Assembly: GCF_000246855.1 (NCBI RefSeq)
Contig: NC_016609.1
Coordinates: forward strand, 7,390,744 to 7,454,743
Direction: 5' to 3'
Origin: Niastella koreensis GR20-10
GTDB taxonomy: Bacteria; Bacteroidota; Bacteroidia; Chitinophagales; Chitinophagaceae
DNA length: 64,000 nt
The notes beneath the pieces are model-generated. The model worked only from the letters and a program-made list of their open reading frames with translations. It had not been told where the DNA came from and did no database searches. This document shows, piece by piece, positions 1 to 8,467 of the stretch (its first letter is position 1; each line of letters opens with the position of its first letter). The translations under genes were made by a program, and so were the position numbers.

Positions 1-3000
1 CGTAGATAACCAACGTTGGTGAGGTAGTAGCTATTGGTTTCTCCCAGTGACCGCAGGCCGCTGGTGTTAAGCGCCGCATAACCCCTGTTTATTTGTGGAT
101 AGCGATTGTTAGGATGTTCCGGCGTCCAGGCATTGCTTACCAGGTCTTTGCGGATGAATGATAAATAAGGCCGTTCATATGTACCCCAGTAAATATCTCC
201 TGAAGGATACCAATCCTGTTTGGCAACACCTGCCCCGGCTATTGACAGATCAAAACTCTTCCAGTCGGCGCTGATGTTAAATCCAAATGGACAGGTAGGC
301 ATGGCATTGCCGATGTCGGTTATGTCGCCATGATCGGCCAGGGTATTCTTGCCCTTATTGATAGCAGAGTCGCCGTTGAGGTTAACATATTTCAGATCAC
401 CGGCGCGCAGTTTTTTCCATTCTGTATTCTGCACAACATTTAACTCATAGTTGTACACCTGCCCCAGGTTGGTGCTGGGATTGTTGTAACTGCTCTGATA
501 GTCCTGTGCTTCTTTATCGCTCTGGAACTGTCCTGCCACTTTATACCCATAAATAGTTCCCAGTTTCTGTCCTTCCCAGTAGGTGCTCATTAAACCATTC
601 GGGTTGGGATATTTGGTGATAACCCCCACAAAATTGTAGGTACTGGCGGTTGCTCTGAAATGTAATGGACTACCAAATAGATTAAAGGTATTATTGTACG
701 TAAGGCTCAATTCAAATCCGCGGTTACGCAAACTGGCAATATTTTCTTTGGGTTCCTCGGCGCCAAATACAGAAGGCAGCGGCTGGCCCGGCAGGTACAT
801 CCCTTCTACATTCTTTTCATACCAATCGAAGGAAGCCATTAACCGGTCATTAAAGAACCCAAGATCAGCCCCGAAATCGATGGTGCGTGAATTTTCCCAG
901 CTTACCACTTTAGGTAAAGGTGAGGGCGTCGTAGCGTAGTTTGCCCTGATGCCATTGATCAACCAGTTGGTTTGTTTGGTCAGCAACAACTGCCTGAATG
1001 TATTTACGCCGATACTCTGATTTCCTAATTTTCCATAAGAGGTCCTGAGCTTGAATGAACTCATTATATTTTTGAACGGCTCATAAAATTTCTCCTTGCT
1101 CACATACCAACCTGCTGATACCGATGGGAAAAAGCCCCAGCGGCTGTTTTCCGGGAATCGCGACGAACCATCATACCGGGCATTTACCTCTAACAGGTAT
1201 TTATTTTTGAAGTCATAATTCAGACGACCAAAATAACCCTGAACACCCCAGGTATATCCACTGCCAGTAGCCGAAAACAATTCAGTACCCAGGTTAAGGC
1301 TGGCAAGGTTATTATCCAACAAATTGTTCTGCCCCGCGGTTACATTGTCGGTATTCATTTCTTCCTGGTTATATCCTAAAAGCAATTTCAGGTTATGTTG
1401 TTCCCTTATGCTTTTTGAATACGTACCATAGATATTCAGGGCATTATAATAGCTGCGGTCCCGTTCCTCAATAAGCCGGTTCACCCCGCCTGTTGCAGGC
1501 AATATTTTTTCGCCGCTTAAATAGTTGAACTGATTTAAACGGGTGGTTTGGGCATATTGGTTGATCGTGTTACTATAGTCGATGTTGATCTGAAGGTCTT
1601 TTAACGGCGTGAGCTTTCCGCTTAAAGTGTTTATCAGTTGATCACGGCGTGTTTGCACGTAGTTCGATCTATCATGCAGCGCTCCTTGTGCCCCGCTGGC
1701 GAAGAAGTCGAATGGAACGCCATCAATTTCCGTTGGATAAAATGGGAAGAGAAAATACCAGGTGGTATTGCTCCACAACCCGCCATAGCCCGACTTGGCA
1801 CCGGCAAACTCCAGGTTATCGTCACTGCTGAACTGGGTATTATTACTTATCTCCAGCAAGTTGTTGGCCTTTAGTTTTATGGTACCCTTCAGGTTGTATT
1901 TTTTCAGATCGGCATCATTGATATTTTGGATACTCTGGGTTTTGTATACGCGGGCAGAAAGATAACCCTGGATCTTATCGGAACCACCCGAGATTGAAAG
2001 GCTATGGCTACCCGATGCCTGCCAGGGCCGGAACAGGTAGTTGTACCAGTTGGTATTGTAAAAGAATTTATAGCTGCCATTGGGCTGCAGTTCCCTGAAA
2101 GGTTCGCGCTCACCTGAAATAACCTGCTGCAATTTATCATAGTCCGCATCTGTATACCCGGTATAGGTGGTGCCATTATAACCGGATAAAGCGGCGTCTA
2201 CTGTTTTACCATAATCGTAAGGATTAGATATAAAATCAGTCCGGTTGGTGGGTCTTGTTTGTCCAAAGTTGTTGGTATAATTGATCTGGATCTTTCCTTC
2301 TTTCCCTTTTTTAGTAGTGATCAGAATTACGCCAAAAGCGCCCCTTGCCCCATAGATCGCTGCAGATGCCGCATCTTTCAACACCGTAACGCTTTCAACA
2401 TCCATGGGGTTTATACGATCGATACTACCCACAATACCATCTACCAGTACCAACGGTTCGCCGCCATTGATGGAGTTGAATCCCCGTACATTGATCTCGG
2501 GTGTTTCATTGGGGTTACTATTGTTCGACTGTATGTTCAGCCCCGGCAGCAAACCCTGTAAGGAGGTAACAATGCTGGCGGTGGGTCGCTGGTTGATGGC
2601 TTCACCACTTACCTGCGATACGGCGCCCGTTAAGTTTATCTTCTTAGTGGTGCCATAACCAACTACCACAACTTCCCCCATGTTTTGCATAAACTCGGTA
2701 AGTACTACTGAACCGAAAGCGGGGCTGGATGCAGGAAACTCTTTTGTAATATAACCGGTGAAAGAAATAATCACCACGTCCTTATCATCCACATTCGCCA
2801 GGTCAAACTCTCCCTTTTCATTGGTAACTGCCGACCGGTCCGATTGCTTGGTTCTTACCGTAGCGCCCGCCAGTGGCAAACCTTTGCTGTCGGTAACCCT
2901 TCCATGAATAGAAACAGGCGGTACTGCTTTTAGCTGCGCAGCTGGATTACTGATGGTTTCTTTTATTATGATGCTTTTGTTATTGACCTCAAAACTCAGG

Positions 3001-3257
3001 TTGCTGCCCGATAAGCATTTGCTCAATACGTCCGACACTTCGGTATTCACCACATTAACAGAAACATTAGGCAGCTTTTTTACCGACTTTACGTTATAAA
3101 TAAAATCAAAGCCACTCTGTTTCCTGATCTCCCTGAAAATATCGGTTAACGGTTTATTGCGCTCATTGATGGTTACGCGCTGTGCAAACAAACCGGAATT
3201 ACATGAAAACACGGTCACTACCAAAATTACCTGTTTGAAAAACATACCAGATTTCAT
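1..3257 (-). CDS. SusC/RagA-family TonB-linked outer membrane receptor (3' part outside window)
   Basis: I translated this frame by hand. It is open from ATG at 3257 to the left edge, so the C-terminal barrel is missing. The protein is the outer-membrane pore of a SusCD-type nutrient uptake system driven by TonB. It starts with a signal peptide ending near FSCNSGLFAQ. Next is an STN (secretin/TonB N-terminal) domain at about residues 25-95, then a carboxypeptidase-like regulatory domain (SIHGRVTDSKGLPLAGATV), the linker VVVGYGTTKK, a plug domain (VLVDGIVGSIDRINP, GARGAFGVILITTKKG) and beta-barrel strands. The STN domain is the part that signals to a FecR anti-sigma factor, and one lies directly upstream with its sigma factor. 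A SusD partner would be expected beyond the left edge. The substrate cannot be read from the sequence. Confidence 0.93.
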   Translation of the reverse strand, partial: MKSGMFFKQVILVVTVFSCNSGLFAQRVTINERNKPLTDIFREIRKQSGFDFIYNVKSVKKLPNVSVNVVNTEVSDVLSKCLSGSNLSFEVNNKSIIIKETISNPAAQLKAVPPVSIHGRVTDSKGLPLAGATVRTKQSDRSAVTNEKGEFDLANVDDKDVVIISFTGYITKEFPASSPAFGSVVLTEFMQNMGEVVVVGYGTTKKINLTGAVSQVSGEAINQRPTASIVTSLQGLLPGLNIQSNNSNPNETPEINVRGFNSINGGEPLVLVDGIVGSIDRINPMDVESVTVLKDAASAAIYGARGAFGVILITTKKGKEGKIQINYTNNFGQTRPTNRTDFISNPYDYGKTVDAALSGYNGTTYTGYTDADYDKLQQVISGEREPFRELQPNGSYKFFYNTNWYNYLFRPWQASGSHSLSISGGSDKIQGYLSARVYKTQSIQNINDADLKKYNLKGTIKLKANNLLEISNNTQFSSDDNLEFAGAKSGYGGLWSNTTWYFLFPFYPTEIDGVPFDFFASGAQGALHDRSNYVQTRRDQLINTLSGKLTPLKDLQINIDYSNTINQYAQTTRLNQFNYLSGEKILPATGGVNRLIEERDRSYYNALNIYGTYSKSIREQHNLKLLLGYNQEEMNTDNVTAGQNNLLDNNLASLNLGTELFSATGSGYTWGVQGYFGRLNYDFKNKYLLEVNARYDGSSRFPENSRWGFFPSVSAGWYVSKEKFYEPFKNIMSSFKLRTSYGKLGNQSIGVNTFRQLLLTKQTNWLINGIRANYATTPSPLPKVVSWENSRTIDFGADLGFFNDRLMASFDWYEKNVEGMYLPGQPLPSVFGAEEPKENIASLRNRGFELSLTYNNTFNLFGSPLHFRATASTYNFVGVITKYPNPNGLMSTYWEGQKLGTIYGYKVAGQFQSDKEAQDYQSSYNNPSTNLGQVYNYELNVVQNTEWKKLRAGDLKYVNLNGDSAINKGKNTLADHGDITDIGNAMPTCPFGFNISADWKSFDLSIAGAGVAKQDWYPSGDIYWGTYERPYLSFIRKDLVSNAWTPEHPNNRYPQINRGYAALNTSGLRSLGETNSYYLTNVGYL

Positions 3258-3356
3258 ACGTTCAGTTAGTTATATTTTTTAGAAAAATAATAGCCCTCCG
3301 GGTAGTGCAGCGTTGCCACCACCGGCGCCTGTTCAACAGGATGGTTTAATAAAATA

Positions 3357-4601
3357 TTACTTCGTGATAATGATCTTTCTGCCTCTGCCTGATTGGTCTC
3401 CCGGGATTATTTTGAAATGAATGGTACCGGTTGACTCGAACATGTTTAATACATCTGAAATATTTCTGAACCGGGAGATCATGCCCCCGAATTGTTCATC
3501 ATCTACATTACCCCTGTACTCAGGCGTGAAATTGTACCAGCGGGCCAGTTTGCGCATAATGCTTTTTATATCCTCATCAACAAACATAAAATACCCGTTC
3601 TTCCAGGCTATGGCCTGTTCTACGTCCACTGTCTGAACCGGGATGGATTGGGATTTTTGGGATGACTGGGATAGGATAGCCTGTTGTCCAGGTTTCAATA
3701 TTATTGGTTGTTCTTCTCCCTTTGCCATTTCTTCATAGCCTACCCGCACGCTTCCCTCCAAAAGAGTAACTCTATGAATGCTTTCATCATCATAGGAGTT
3801 AATATTGAAATGGGTGCCCAGTACTTCTACCGTAGATGAATTAAAATGCACTTTAAATGGTCTTGACCTATCTTTTGCTACTTCAAAATAAGCTTCCCCG
3901 TTTATCTCCACTTCTCTTGTATTTCCGGTAAAGTTTACCGGGAACTTTATGTGCGAGGCGGAGTTAAGCCATACCTTACTGCCATCAGACAGCACCAGTG
4001 AATACGCCCCACCATTGGGAATGTACAATTCGTTATACACCGGGCCGGGAGGTTTACCTTTCAGCTCGCCGGTTTCATAAATGATCTGGCCGCTATCATC
4101 TTTTCGCACCTGTGCATTTCCCTGCAAGCTCAATATGCCTGCGTTGGTTGAATCGAGTATGACCTCTTTCTTATCTGCCAGTATCAGGATCGCTTTATTT
4201 TTATTGCCAGGCTGCAGGTCGGGTTTAACGGGCGTTGTTTGTGCTACAGGTGTTATTGGTTTAGGTTCACGTGGTTGCAATAACCAGTAACTGGCCACAA
4301 TCAACACACAGGCTGCGGCAGCAACACCGGCCCATTTCCAAACCGGGAATAAAGGCGCCACCGGCTTTTCTTCTTTTGTTTGTATGGCAGCCTGCACCGA
4401 TGCATATAATTCCTGGCTTTCTGCAGCGCTGAATAAAGGAGCCGGGTCGCTTTGACTATCTATAACTTCTTTGAAAAACTGACGGGCTGTACGCGCATGC
4501 GCCGGCTGGGACAGCAGACTTAATAATTCTGCATGTTCCTCTTCACTGATCGTTTTATTACGGAAGCGTTCAATTAGCGTATCGAGCCTTGAGATAGCCA
4601 T
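3357..4601 (-). CDS. FecR family anti-sigma factor
   Basis: This 414-residue protein is an inner-membrane regulator that relays a signal from the outer-membrane receptor to the ECF sigma factor. The N-terminal ~85 residues are cytoplasmic. One membrane segment follows at about residues 88-107 (WAGVAAAACVLIVASYWLL). The periplasmic FecR domain contains YNELYIPNGGAYSLVLSDGS and VWLNSASHIKFPVNF. The C-terminal region (GYFMFVDEDIKSIMRKLARW) matches the DUF4974 domain typical of Bacteroidota FecR proteins. It lies between the sigma factor (53-bp gap) and the SusC gene (about 100-bp gap), all transcribed leftwards, so it very likely controls this receptor. Length and domains are normal for the family. 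Confidence 0.93.
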   Translation of the reverse strand: MAISRLDTLIERFRNKTISEEEHAELLSLLSQPAHARTARQFFKEVIDSQSDPAPLFSAAESQELYASVQAAIQTKEEKPVAPLFPVWKWAGVAAAACVLIVASYWLLQPREPKPITPVAQTTPVKPDLQPGNKNKAILILADKKEVILDSTNAGILSLQGNAQVRKDDSGQIIYETGELKGKPPGPVYNELYIPNGGAYSLVLSDGSKVWLNSASHIKFPVNFTGNTREVEINGEAYFEVAKDRSRPFKVHFNSSTVEVLGTHFNINSYDDESIHRVTLLEGSVRVGYEEMAKGEEQPIILKPGQQAILSQSSQKSQSIPVQTVDVEQAIAWKNGYFMFVDEDIKSIMRKLARWYNFTPEYRGNVDDEQFGGMISRFRNISDVLNMFESTGTIHFKIIPGDQSGRGRKIIITK

Positions 4602-4654
4602 ATATTATTAAAGACACTGAAAGGTGAAAAAGGGAGATATGGAAAATGAAAATT

Positions 4655-5239
4655 TTAAAAGAAAGTTGAAAAAAGAAATACGATCCCCGTGAACGGACCG
4701 GCCTTAATCAGCTTCACAATCGTTTGCGTAGCCCATTGCTGGTATTTTTTTACTGAATTGACTGAAAGATCCAGCCTATACGCTACATCAGCATTTTTAA
4801 GCCCCTGCTGCCGCAACAGGTATACTTTTTTTTGTTGCAGCGGTAACTGGTCTACCGCGCTGTCAAGTATGGCATACAGGTTATCTTCTGCAACAGGTTC
4901 TTTTTCAGTTGACAGCTCATAATGCTCAGCGATGGCCGCTTCTTTTTCTTTTATCTGAACCTGTTTTCTGATAGCGTTGAGCGTATGGTTGCGGGTAATA
5001 ATAAACAGGTAGGCCGGGAAATTTTTAATGGAGGGTAGCTGCAGTCTGTTCTCCCACAGCTTTACAAAAACATCCTGAATGATCTCTTCGGTAAGTTCTT
5101 TTGAGCGGGTAACTGAAAAAACAAAATGACCCATTTGTTGATGATACTCAACAAACAAGCTATTAAATGCGCGTTCATCATGTTGCGCAATTGCCGCTAA
5201 AATACCAGTATCTTTTAAGGGATGTAACACCGGATACAA
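4655..5239 (-). CDS. ECF-type RNA polymerase sigma factor
   Basis: This 194-residue protein is an extracytoplasmic-function sigma-70 factor of the Bacteroidota type. Region 2 is seen at about residues 20-95 (ELTEEIIQDVFVKLWENR, then AYLFIITRNHTLNAIRK). Region 4 is at about 130-180 (LPLQQKKVYLLRQQGLKNA, then VAYRLDLSVNSVKKY), a helix-turn-helix that would read the -35 element. It is the first gene of the sigma, FecR, SusC unit and should be released by the FecR protein when the receptor binds its ligand. The last residues (GIVFLFSTFF) are hydrophobic and unusual, but the domain itself is complete. Confidence 0.93.
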   Translation of the reverse strand: MYPVLHPLKDTGILAAIAQHDERAFNSLFVEYHQQMGHFVFSVTRSKELTEEIIQDVFVKLWENRLQLPSIKNFPAYLFIITRNHTLNAIRKQVQIKEKEAAIAEHYELSTEKEPVAEDNLYAILDSAVDQLPLQQKKVYLLRQQGLKNADVAYRLDLSVNSVKKYQQWATQTIVKLIKAGPFTGIVFLFSTFF

Positions 5240-5351
5240 TTAGTTGGTCGAATTCGAATGTATGATTATTTGGCAAATTTGAGAATTTTTGCCGGCGATG
5301 CGGGCAATACACATCGCCGTGCGTTGGTGATAATAATTTAATAATAAACAA

Positions 5352-5852
5352 CTAGTTCATGGCAAAGATCTGCGTGAAATATAAATTGCCTCTTTTATCG
5401 GCCGCAATGCCAATACCTGTTATTCTATAATGCCCTTCAATATTCTCTCTATGCACCGCGCTTCTTAACCAGTTATCTACAACTTCTTTGGCAGATGTGC
5501 TGCCCATGGAAACATTCTCGCCTACTTCTGAAATACCGCCGAGAGCAGAAGAAATCCGGCTTGAACGGCCGTCGAAACCATTATGTCCAAAGGAAGTACG
5601 GTGCGACGCCATATTCTGACTGTGCTTTAATGCTTCCGCACTCATCACACTATTCATTACGAGGGGTGATAATCCTTTTTTGCGGCGGTAACCGTTAACA
5701 TATTTAAGTACATCATTGGCCATCTCCGCATAATCTGCTGGCATTGCTGATACCACAGGAACTGGTTTTTCTGGCGCAGGGGCGGCAGGACCGGCTTTCA
5801 CAACAATGCCGGACATAAAAACAAGGAACAGGAAAATTACATTCTTCTTCAT
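5352..5852 (-). CDS. Secreted CAP-domain (SCP/PR-1-like) protein
   Basis: The frame opens at 5897, but the ATG at 5852 gives a clean signal peptide (MKKNVIFLFLVFMSGIVVKA), so I prefer it; the product is then about 166 residues. After a proline/alanine-rich linker the CAP domain runs to the end. It shows LKYVNGYRRKKGLSPLVMN, HSQNMASHRTSFGHNGF, GENVSMG and HRENIEGHYRITGIG, the four conserved blocks of bacterial CAP proteins. The function of bacterial CAP proteins is poorly defined. The gene stands alone, about 110 bp beyond the start of the sigma factor gene. Confidence 0.88.
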   Translation of the reverse strand: MKKNVIFLFLVFMSGIVVKAGPAAPAPEKPVPVVSAMPADYAEMANDVLKYVNGYRRKKGLSPLVMNSVMSAEALKHSQNMASHRTSFGHNGFDGRSSRISSALGGISEVGENVSMGSTSAKEVVDNWLRSAVHRENIEGHYRITGIGIAADKRGNLYFTQIFAMN

Positions 5853-6108
5853 ACTACTGGGGTTGATAATCGGGACGTGATGCGAATTTCGTACCACAAA
5901 AAGATAAAAAAAATTAAATATTTCAAATCCGGGTTATCAATGATTTCCAGCATTCCTTTAACAATATTTTAAAGACCGCCCCATTCACTAACTAGCTCGT
6001 TTGAGTGAAAAACCAGCGATCGTATAAAAACAACAAAGCCCTGGCGGTACCTCCAGAGCTTGTTGTCCTAAACAAACATTATATATATTCTTAAATCCCA
6101 GATTCATC

Positions 6109-7359
6109 TTACGCTGCAGCAGTTGCCGGACTGCGTTCTGCGTTTTCACTTATTGCCGGTCTTTCGTTTACTATCCATTTCGTTCTTATGATGGTGAACA
6201 AAACTCCAACTACCAATACGCCATAACCAATACCCAGTACTGTTTGGTTGGTTATACTTAAGAAATTTACCAGTAATGAACTTAAGATAGAAGTCACTAC
6301 AGAAAATCCGCCGCCTACCAAACCAGCTGCTTTACCTGCATATTGCGGAAAGCGGATCAAACAGTACGACATCAGGTTGTTGAAAATAAATCCGCCTGTA
6401 CTATGCACCAGGAATACGTACAGCAGCAGCGTAGGTAAATTTTGATAGAAAGTGGTCAGGGTGATCAGCACCGCTACCGTCGCCAGTTGAATAATAGAGG
6501 CAACAATCAGCTTTTTCACAAATGGTTTTGCGATCAGCATTCTCGACACCGTACCACCCACCATTACTGACACACCTGAAAACAGGGCACAATAACCGGT
6601 TACATGCGGATTAAGATGTAAACGTGATTCAATCAGGAACGGACTGGCCATTCCATACAACAGGATCATCGCATAGGCAAGGCCCAGAATGATCATACCG
6701 GCTGTAAAGTCAGGCGTTTTTACCATTTTGCCATAAGTACCGAGAATGGTACGAACACTGAATGGCGATGCCTGTTTTTGTGATTCGCCGCCTATCAGCA
6801 CCTCAATTAAAAAGAATGCTAAACTAAACAGCCCCAAGAAAATAAAGTTGGAGGACCAGCCCCAGGTTGTTTGAAAAAAGCCACCAAGGAAGGGCGCTAC
6901 TATTGGCCCGATAGCCCAGATAACAGAAAACAAACTGGTGTATTTCTTTAGTTCCTCTCCTTTATATACATCCACAAAAAACGATCGTTTGGCCACGACT
7001 ATTACGGCTACCGTAAAGCCCTGCACGATACGCATGGCGTAGATCACATTAATATCCTGGGCAAAGGCTATAGCGAAGCTGGCAGCGCTGAATGCCAGCA
7101 TAGAGATCATGGTTGGCCAGTAGCGTCCGTAGCTGTCGAGCAGGCCGCCTACTATCAGCTGGGAAATCCCATAACTGATGATAAATAAAGAAAGGGTTAA
7201 TTGAATGGCTGCAGGTGTGGTGTGTAACTGCGTGGCCATATCGGGCAATGATGGAATATAAACATCCATAGCAAAGCCGGAAAGCGGAATAAGGCCTAGT
7301 GCCATGTACGTGTTTGCACGGGTTCTTGATGGTGTAATGCTCCTCATGGTTGAAATCAT
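6109..7359 (-). CDS. MFS transporter, Bcr/CflA-like drug exporter
   Basis: This 416-residue integral membrane protein has about twelve hydrophobic segments. It begins with the Bcr/CflA signature (SGFAMDVYIPSLPDMATQL) and has the MFS loop motif GGLLDSYGRYWP between TM2 and TM3. Such proteins export drugs and small metabolites by proton antiport in the inner membrane. The AraC regulator gene lies just upstream in the same direction. Two tandem 18-bp sites at 7402-7440 sit directly before this start, and a third copy precedes the AraC gene, so regulation by that AraC protein is likely. The substrate is unknown. Confidence 0.9.
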   Translation of the reverse strand: MISTMRSITPSRTRANTYMALGLIPLSGFAMDVYIPSLPDMATQLHTTPAAIQLTLSLFIISYGISQLIVGGLLDSYGRYWPTMISMLAFSAASFAIAFAQDINVIYAMRIVQGFTVAVIVVAKRSFFVDVYKGEELKKYTSLFSVIWAIGPIVAPFLGGFFQTTWGWSSNFIFLGLFSLAFFLIEVLIGGESQKQASPFSVRTILGTYGKMVKTPDFTAGMIILGLAYAMILLYGMASPFLIESRLHLNPHVTGYCALFSGVSVMVGGTVSRMLIAKPFVKKLIVASIIQLATVAVLITLTTFYQNLPTLLLYVFLVHSTGGFIFNNLMSYCLIRFPQYAGKAAGLVGGGFSVVTSILSSLLVNFLSITNQTVLGIGYGVLVVGVLFTIIRTKWIVNERPAISENAERSPATAAA

Positions 7360-7401
7360 TTAATTGACGATGTAAAAGTAGTCAACCCGAGTGCAAACCC
7401 A

Positions 7402-7440
7402 ATTATACCATTCAAAGGGATGATTATACAAATCAAAGGG
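7402..7440. promoter_or_regulatory. Tandem 18-bp AraC-type operator half-sites upstream of the MFS gene
   Basis: ATTATACCATTCAAAGGG (7402-7419) and ATTATACAAATCAAAGGG (7423-7440) differ at two positions and are spaced exactly 21 bp start to start, or two helical turns. AraC-family dimers bind such direct repeats. A third copy lies at 8405-8422, before the AraC gene. The second site overlaps the last codons of the AraC gene. Confidence 0.7.
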
Positions 7441-8371
7441 CCATGGAAACCGCCATATTGTTCTGCCTGAACTCCATGGGCGTCATTTCAGTAAACTGTT
7501 TGAAGTACTTGTTAAAGTGGGAAGGATACTCAAACCCAAGCGCATAGCCAATTTCAGCTGCATTCCAGCTGGTATTGCGCAACAGGGCCTTGGCCTCGGC
7601 AACAATGCGTTCGTGAATAATTACCCGGGTAGATTTTCCCGTATTCTTTTTAATAACACTATTCAAATGGTTCACATGCACGTGCAACTGGTCGGCAAAA
7701 TGGGCAGGTGTTAATAATTTTAACGAATTCTCCGGTGAATCAACGGGAAATTGCTGATTCAACAGCGAAAAAAAGGAGTTCACCAGGCGGTCGCGCACCA
7801 CACCAGCCTGTACGGCCTGCTGCTGTTGTAACCGTATTCCTTCATGGATCGTTAACTGCAACATATTGCGGATCATCTCCCATTTAAACGGGTAATCCGA
7901 TTCCTGCAACCGTTTCATTTCTGCAAAGTAACCATTCAACCGCCCTAATTCTTCTTCTGTAAGCGTAACGATGGGGTACAGGGTGGCATTGAACAACGGA
8001 CTGGCATACTGCACATCGGGCGACATTTGCCCATCGATAAACTGTTTATTGAAAATGCAGCTGTAGCGGCTCATTTTCGAGATTTCGATCGAAGCAGGCA
8101 CCGATGGATGGGTAAAAATAATACAGGGCTGGTTCAAATGTATTTCCCGGTCATCATAAATGAGGGTGCCGCTGCCCCGGCCCGAACCATCACAGATACA
8201 GATCTTTAAATAATCCCGCCGGTTAAAAGGGGTTTTGCGGCAACAGGCGGTCGCCATCCGCACATTGAAATGCCCCGATTCACTCGTAATGGGTAAATGA
8301 TCTTTTGTAATGGCATGCCCGGTTCTGGCATAATAATCCAGCAGGCTTTCGGTTGGAATTTTCTTATCCAT
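7433..8371 (-). CDS. AraC family transcriptional regulator
   Basis: The frame opens at 8413, but ATG at 8371 (MDKKIPTESL) begins the recognisable protein and keeps the site at 8405-8422 in untranslated DNA. The product is about 312 residues. The first ~200 residues form a cupin-like sensor region (GRGSGTLIYDDREIHLNQPC). The C-terminal ~100 residues hold the double helix-turn-helix (PAHFADQLHVHVNHLNSVIK, then AAEIGYALGFEYPSHFNKYF, then MTPMEFRQ). It probably regulates the MFS gene downstream and itself. Confidence 0.9.
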   Translation of the reverse strand: MDKKIPTESLLDYYARTGHAITKDHLPITSESGHFNVRMATACCRKTPFNRRDYLKICICDGSGRGSGTLIYDDREIHLNQPCIIFTHPSVPASIEISKMSRYSCIFNKQFIDGQMSPDVQYASPLFNATLYPIVTLTEEELGRLNGYFAEMKRLQESDYPFKWEMIRNMLQLTIHEGIRLQQQQAVQAGVVRDRLVNSFFSLLNQQFPVDSPENSLKLLTPAHFADQLHVHVNHLNSVIKKNTGKSTRVIIHERIVAEAKALLRNTSWNAAEIGYALGFEYPSHFNKYFKQFTEMTPMEFRQNNMAVSMAL

Positions 8372-8404
8372 TGTATTACAATTGAAATACCACCAATTTC
8401 GGCA

Positions 8405-8422
8405 ATTATACAAATCAAAGGT
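8405..8422. promoter_or_regulatory. Third copy of the AraC-type 18-bp site, upstream of the araC gene
   Basis: ATTATACAAATCAAAGGT matches 17 of 18 positions of the copy at 7423-7440. A weaker ATAC core lies 21 bp away at about 8387. This supports autoregulation by the AraC protein encoded just downstream on the minus strand. Confidence 0.6.
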
Positions 8423-8467
8423 AACAACAAATGGTTGAACGGAATTGTTAAGCGCCCGGTCTGTTTC

